From assembly GCA_045530865.1 (NCBI GenBank), contig JAZSCX010000051.1, forward strand, positions 1 to 7,288: a stretch of DNA of 7,288 nt. The letters run 5' to 3'. Shown one piece after another: positions 5,530-7,288 of the stretch. The stretch is from Avoscillospira sp045530865 (GTDB taxonomy: Bacteria; Bacillota; Clostridia; Oscillospirales; Oscillospiraceae). The notes below the pieces were generated by a model. It made no database searches. It was given only the letters and a program-made list of their open reading frames with translations, and was not told the DNA's origin. The position numbers and the translations under genes were made by a program. Each line of letters begins with the position of its first letter. Position 1 is the stretch's first letter.

Positions 5530-6150
5530 ATGGAAAAAGGATATTTTTTTGCCTTTGAGGGAATCGACGGTTCCGGCAAGAGCACCCAGATCCGGCTGCT
5601 GGTGGAAAAGCTCCGGCAGAAGGGGTTACCCTGCTATGAGACCCGGGAGCCTACTGATGGCCCCGTGGGCTCCATTGTCCATCAGATCATGACCGGACGC
5701 ATCCAGGCAGATGGCCGTGTGATCTCCAGTCTGTTTGCAGCGGATCGTCTGGATCATCTGACCAATCCGGTCAACGGTCTCTGCAAAGAGATCGATCGTG
5801 GCATCACCGTGGTCACGGACCGGTACTACTTCTCGTCCTATGCCTATAACGGCGTGGATATGCCCATGGACTGGGTCATGGAGTGCAACCGCCTCAGTGC
5901 GGAGCTGCTCCGTCCCACCCTGCATATTTTCCTCGATATTCCCGTGTCCACCGCCATGGGGCGGATCGCGAAGAACCGCCTGCACACGGAGCTGTATGAA
6001 AAGGAAGAGCGGCTGACAGCAGTCCGCGTCAATTACTTCAAGGTGTTTGATCAATTGAAGGAACAGGAGCAGGTAGCGGTCATCGATGCTGATGCCGATG
6101 TGGAGACCGTTGCCCGGCGTGTCTGGGAAGCGGTACAGAAGGTATTGTGA
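5530..6150 (+). CDS. tmk: thymidylate kinase (dTMP kinase)
   Basis: Phosphorylates dTMP to dTDP with ATP in the cytoplasm, an essential step of dTTP synthesis. The 206-residue length is normal. The P-loop is GIDGSGKS at residues 11-18 (Lys17). TREP (38-41) and DRYYFSSYAYNG (97-108) correspond to the family's TREP and DR(Y/H) substrate-binding motifs, and RIAKNRLHTELYEKEERL (145-162) covers the LID. Two details differ from the common bacterial form: TREPTDGPVG instead of TREPGGTPxG, and AYNG instead of AYQG. These may mark a subfamily, so nucleotide specificity is inferred. The ATG at 5530 has GGAGG at 5518-5522 (7 bases away), inside the last codons of the upstream gene. Operon position after a YaaO-like gene supports the call. 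The holB and yaaQ-type genes that often follow in Firmicutes are absent; the next gene is convergent. Confidence 0.95.
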   Translation: MEKGYFFAFEGIDGSGKSTQIRLLVEKLRQKGLPCYETREPTDGPVGSIVHQIMTGRIQADGRVISSLFAADRLDHLTNPVNGLCKEIDRGITVVTDRYYFSSYAYNGVDMPMDWVMECNRLSAELLRPTLHIFLDIPVSTAMGRIAKNRLHTELYEKEERLTAVRVNYFKVFDQLKEQEQVAVIDADADVETVARRVWEAVQKVL

Positions 6151-6155
6151 AAATA

Positions 6156-6178
6156 ATCCGGCCTCATTGAGGCCGGAT
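6156..6178 (-). terminator. shared terminator between convergent tmk and glycosyltransferase genes
   Basis: A perfect 10-bp stem, ATCCGGCCTC (6156-6165) with GAGGCCGGAT (6169-6178), closes a 3-base loop. On the minus strand it is followed by TATTTTC, a reasonable T tract; on the plus strand by CGCTGTTTG, which is weaker. It starts 6 bases after the tmk stop, and the glycosyltransferase stop codon (6166-6164) lies at its loop and first stem base. It probably serves both strands, better for the minus. Confidence 0.75.
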
Positions 6179-7288
6179 CGCTGTTTGCTGAAGCCTGACG
6201 CCGGTATGGCGGATGGGCTTCCATTTTTTATTGGGGAAAAAGAGAGAGAGGGTCTGCAGCGGCAGAAAAGAGACAATGAACAGGGGATACAGCAGCAGAC
6301 ACAGGGCTTTATACCGGGTCATGCGTCGTTCCCAGAGAAGGGAAACCGCGCCGATCAGAAGGGTGGAAGCATAATAGGAGAGCGCGGAGAGAGGAAGCGC
6401 CTGCAGGGTGCCCAGAGGATCTACCGCCAGCTGCAGCACAAACATGGGCAGCAGCCACGCCTGAATGTGGGCAAAGGTGAGCTGCAGCAGCGCATCGGCA
6501 GATCTGAACCCACCGGATTTGGAGAGAATACCGCGAACAAGCTGTCCGGCACGGTTTCGGCAGACCTCCATGATGCCGCTCATCCACCGCCTGCGCTGGA
6601 TGATGGATTCCCGGAAGGTCAGGGGCTCCTCATCGTATGTAATGGCCTGCGGCACAAAAGCGATCCGCTCGCCCCGGGCAGAAAGCATGGCGTAAAAGTC
6701 GGCGTCCTCCGTGAGGGTGTTTGTGTGCCAGCCGCCCAGTTCTTCCATCAGATCCCGGCGCACCGCAAAGCCGGTGCCGATCAGGCGGGCGGACAGTCCC
6801 AGCCGATGCCGGGGACGGTTCAAAAGCAGATTTGCGTTGCAAAAATAGGTTTCATAGCAGGCGCAAACCCAGCTTTCATGGGAATTTTTCGCGAAAATAC
6901 GGCCTTTTGCCGCCCGAAAACGGCTTAAATACCGGTTCATTTCCGCGAAAAAAGCGGGATTTACCTCGTTATCGGCATCAAAAACGCAGTAAGCACCATG
7001 ATTTTTTGCCCTTAAAAGACGGGAAAACGCCTCATTTAGCGCCATTCCTTTATTGTTTACCCGGGCAGAAACGGTCATAATGTTGGCGCCTGCCTGCAAT
7101 GCTACAGCGGCAGTACTGTCGGTACAGTTGTTTGGAATCACATAAATATCAATCAAATCCTGCGGATAATCCTGTTTTTGAATGCTTTCAATAATGCCTG
7201 CGATGCAGGCTTCTTCGTTTCTTGCGGGGATCAGCACGGCAAACCGCAGCAGCTTGTCCGATTTCGGCAATGGCTTTTCCCGCAGAAG
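6164..7288 (-). CDS. membrane family 2 glycosyltransferase, 5' end beyond window
   Basis: A GT-A fold inverting glycosyltransferase of the GT2 type found in processive polysaccharide synthases. Motifs, numbered from a TTG at 7270: nucleotide-binding start VLIPARNEE (12-20), the metal-binding FDADNE (DAD 98-100), GTGFAVRRD (165-173), the TEDADF (187-192) acceptor/catalytic-base region and QRRRW (225-229), the Q/RxxRW-like signature. Three hydrophobic segments follow at about 262-283, 293-313 and 322-345, so the C-terminus is membrane-embedded, and the end carries KWKPIRHTG as in related enzymes. The frame is open through the right edge (LLREKP before the TTG) and no ribosome site is seen, so the true start, probably with an N-terminal membrane helix, is outside. 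The sugar and acceptor cannot be told; an exopolysaccharide or cell-surface glycan role is likely. It converges on tmk and is not part of that operon. Confidence 0.9.
   Translation of the reverse strand, partial: LLREKPLPKSDKLLRFAVLIPARNEEACIAGIIESIQKQDYPQDLIDIYVIPNNCTDSTAAVALQAGANIMTVSARVNNKGMALNEAFSRLLRAKNHGAYCVFDADNEVNPAFFAEMNRYLSRFRAAKGRIFAKNSHESWVCACYETYFCNANLLLNRPRHRLGLSARLIGTGFAVRRDLMEELGGWHTNTLTEDADFYAMLSARGERIAFVPQAITYDEEPLTFRESIIQRRRWMSGIMEVCRNRAGQLVRGILSKSGGFRSADALLQLTFAHIQAWLLPMFVLQLAVDPLGTLQALPLSALSYYASTLLIGAVSLLWERRMTRYKALCLLLYPLFIVSFLPLQTLSLFFPNKKWKPIRHTGVRLQQTAIRPQ

Noticed and set aside
6086..6928. A 280-codon plus-strand open frame across tmk and the glycosyltransferase.
   Set aside because: It is an antisense shadow of the glycosyltransferase, low in complexity and without recognisable motifs.

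Overview
The window looks like a stretch of chromosome from a Clostridia-class Firmicute, probably a gut Oscillospiraceae/Ruminococcaceae-type organism. The clearest evidence is a SCIFF peptide (six-cysteine-in-forty-five family, a ribosomal peptide found throughout Clostridia) directly followed by its radical SAM/SPASM maturase. A decarboxylase-family (YaaO-like) gene then leads into tmk, which is the Firmicute yaaO-tmk order. Strong GGAGG-type ribosome sites, -35/-10 promoters with 17-bp spacers and short intrinsic terminators fit this. I see no transposase, integrase, CRISPR array, tRNA or rRNA; the region reads as core chromosome.

Layout from left to right. (1) 1-68, minus strand: the first 22 codons of rpmE (ribosomal protein bL31), with its own promoter. 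(2) 213-602: a gene-poor stretch. It holds a terminator-like hairpin (213-241), four closely packed hairpins (281-374) that may be a structured RNA read on the minus strand, and a probable plus-strand promoter (469-497). (3) 603-1106: an unrecognised small protein with one membrane anchor. (4) 1179-1871: a DUF554 membrane protein. (5) 1953-2528: xanthine phosphoribosyltransferase (xpt). (6) 2603-5527: the SCIFF precursor, an intergenic terminator/attenuator, the SCIFF maturase, and a PLP-dependent Orn/Lys/Arg-decarboxylase-like protein that overlaps the maturase by 4 nt. (7) 5530-6150: thymidylate kinase (tmk), 2 nt after the decarboxylase. (8) 6164-7288, minus strand: a membrane family 2 glycosyltransferase that converges on tmk and runs off the right edge.

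How the genes work together. scfA and scfB form a precursor/enzyme pair: a cysteine-rich peptide and an enzyme with an N-terminal recognition domain, a CxxxCxxC radical SAM site and an eight-cysteine C-terminal region expected to hold auxiliary Fe-S clusters. A strong hairpin between them would make precursor mRNA exceed maturase mRNA. scfB, the decarboxylase-like gene and tmk have no gaps for promoters and look like one transcription unit, so peptide maturation genes are tied to a housekeeping nucleotide gene. The DUF554 and xpt genes each have their own short promoter.

The most interesting points are: the SCIFF peptide has seven cysteines instead of six and glycine at the position where the thioether-acceptor threonine is reported in studied homologues; a promoter is nested in a terminator so that only read-through RNA can form the hairpin (1103-1164); and the 213-380 region may encode a structured RNA. 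No wholly new system is evident; the SCIFF locus is a known family with unusual residues.
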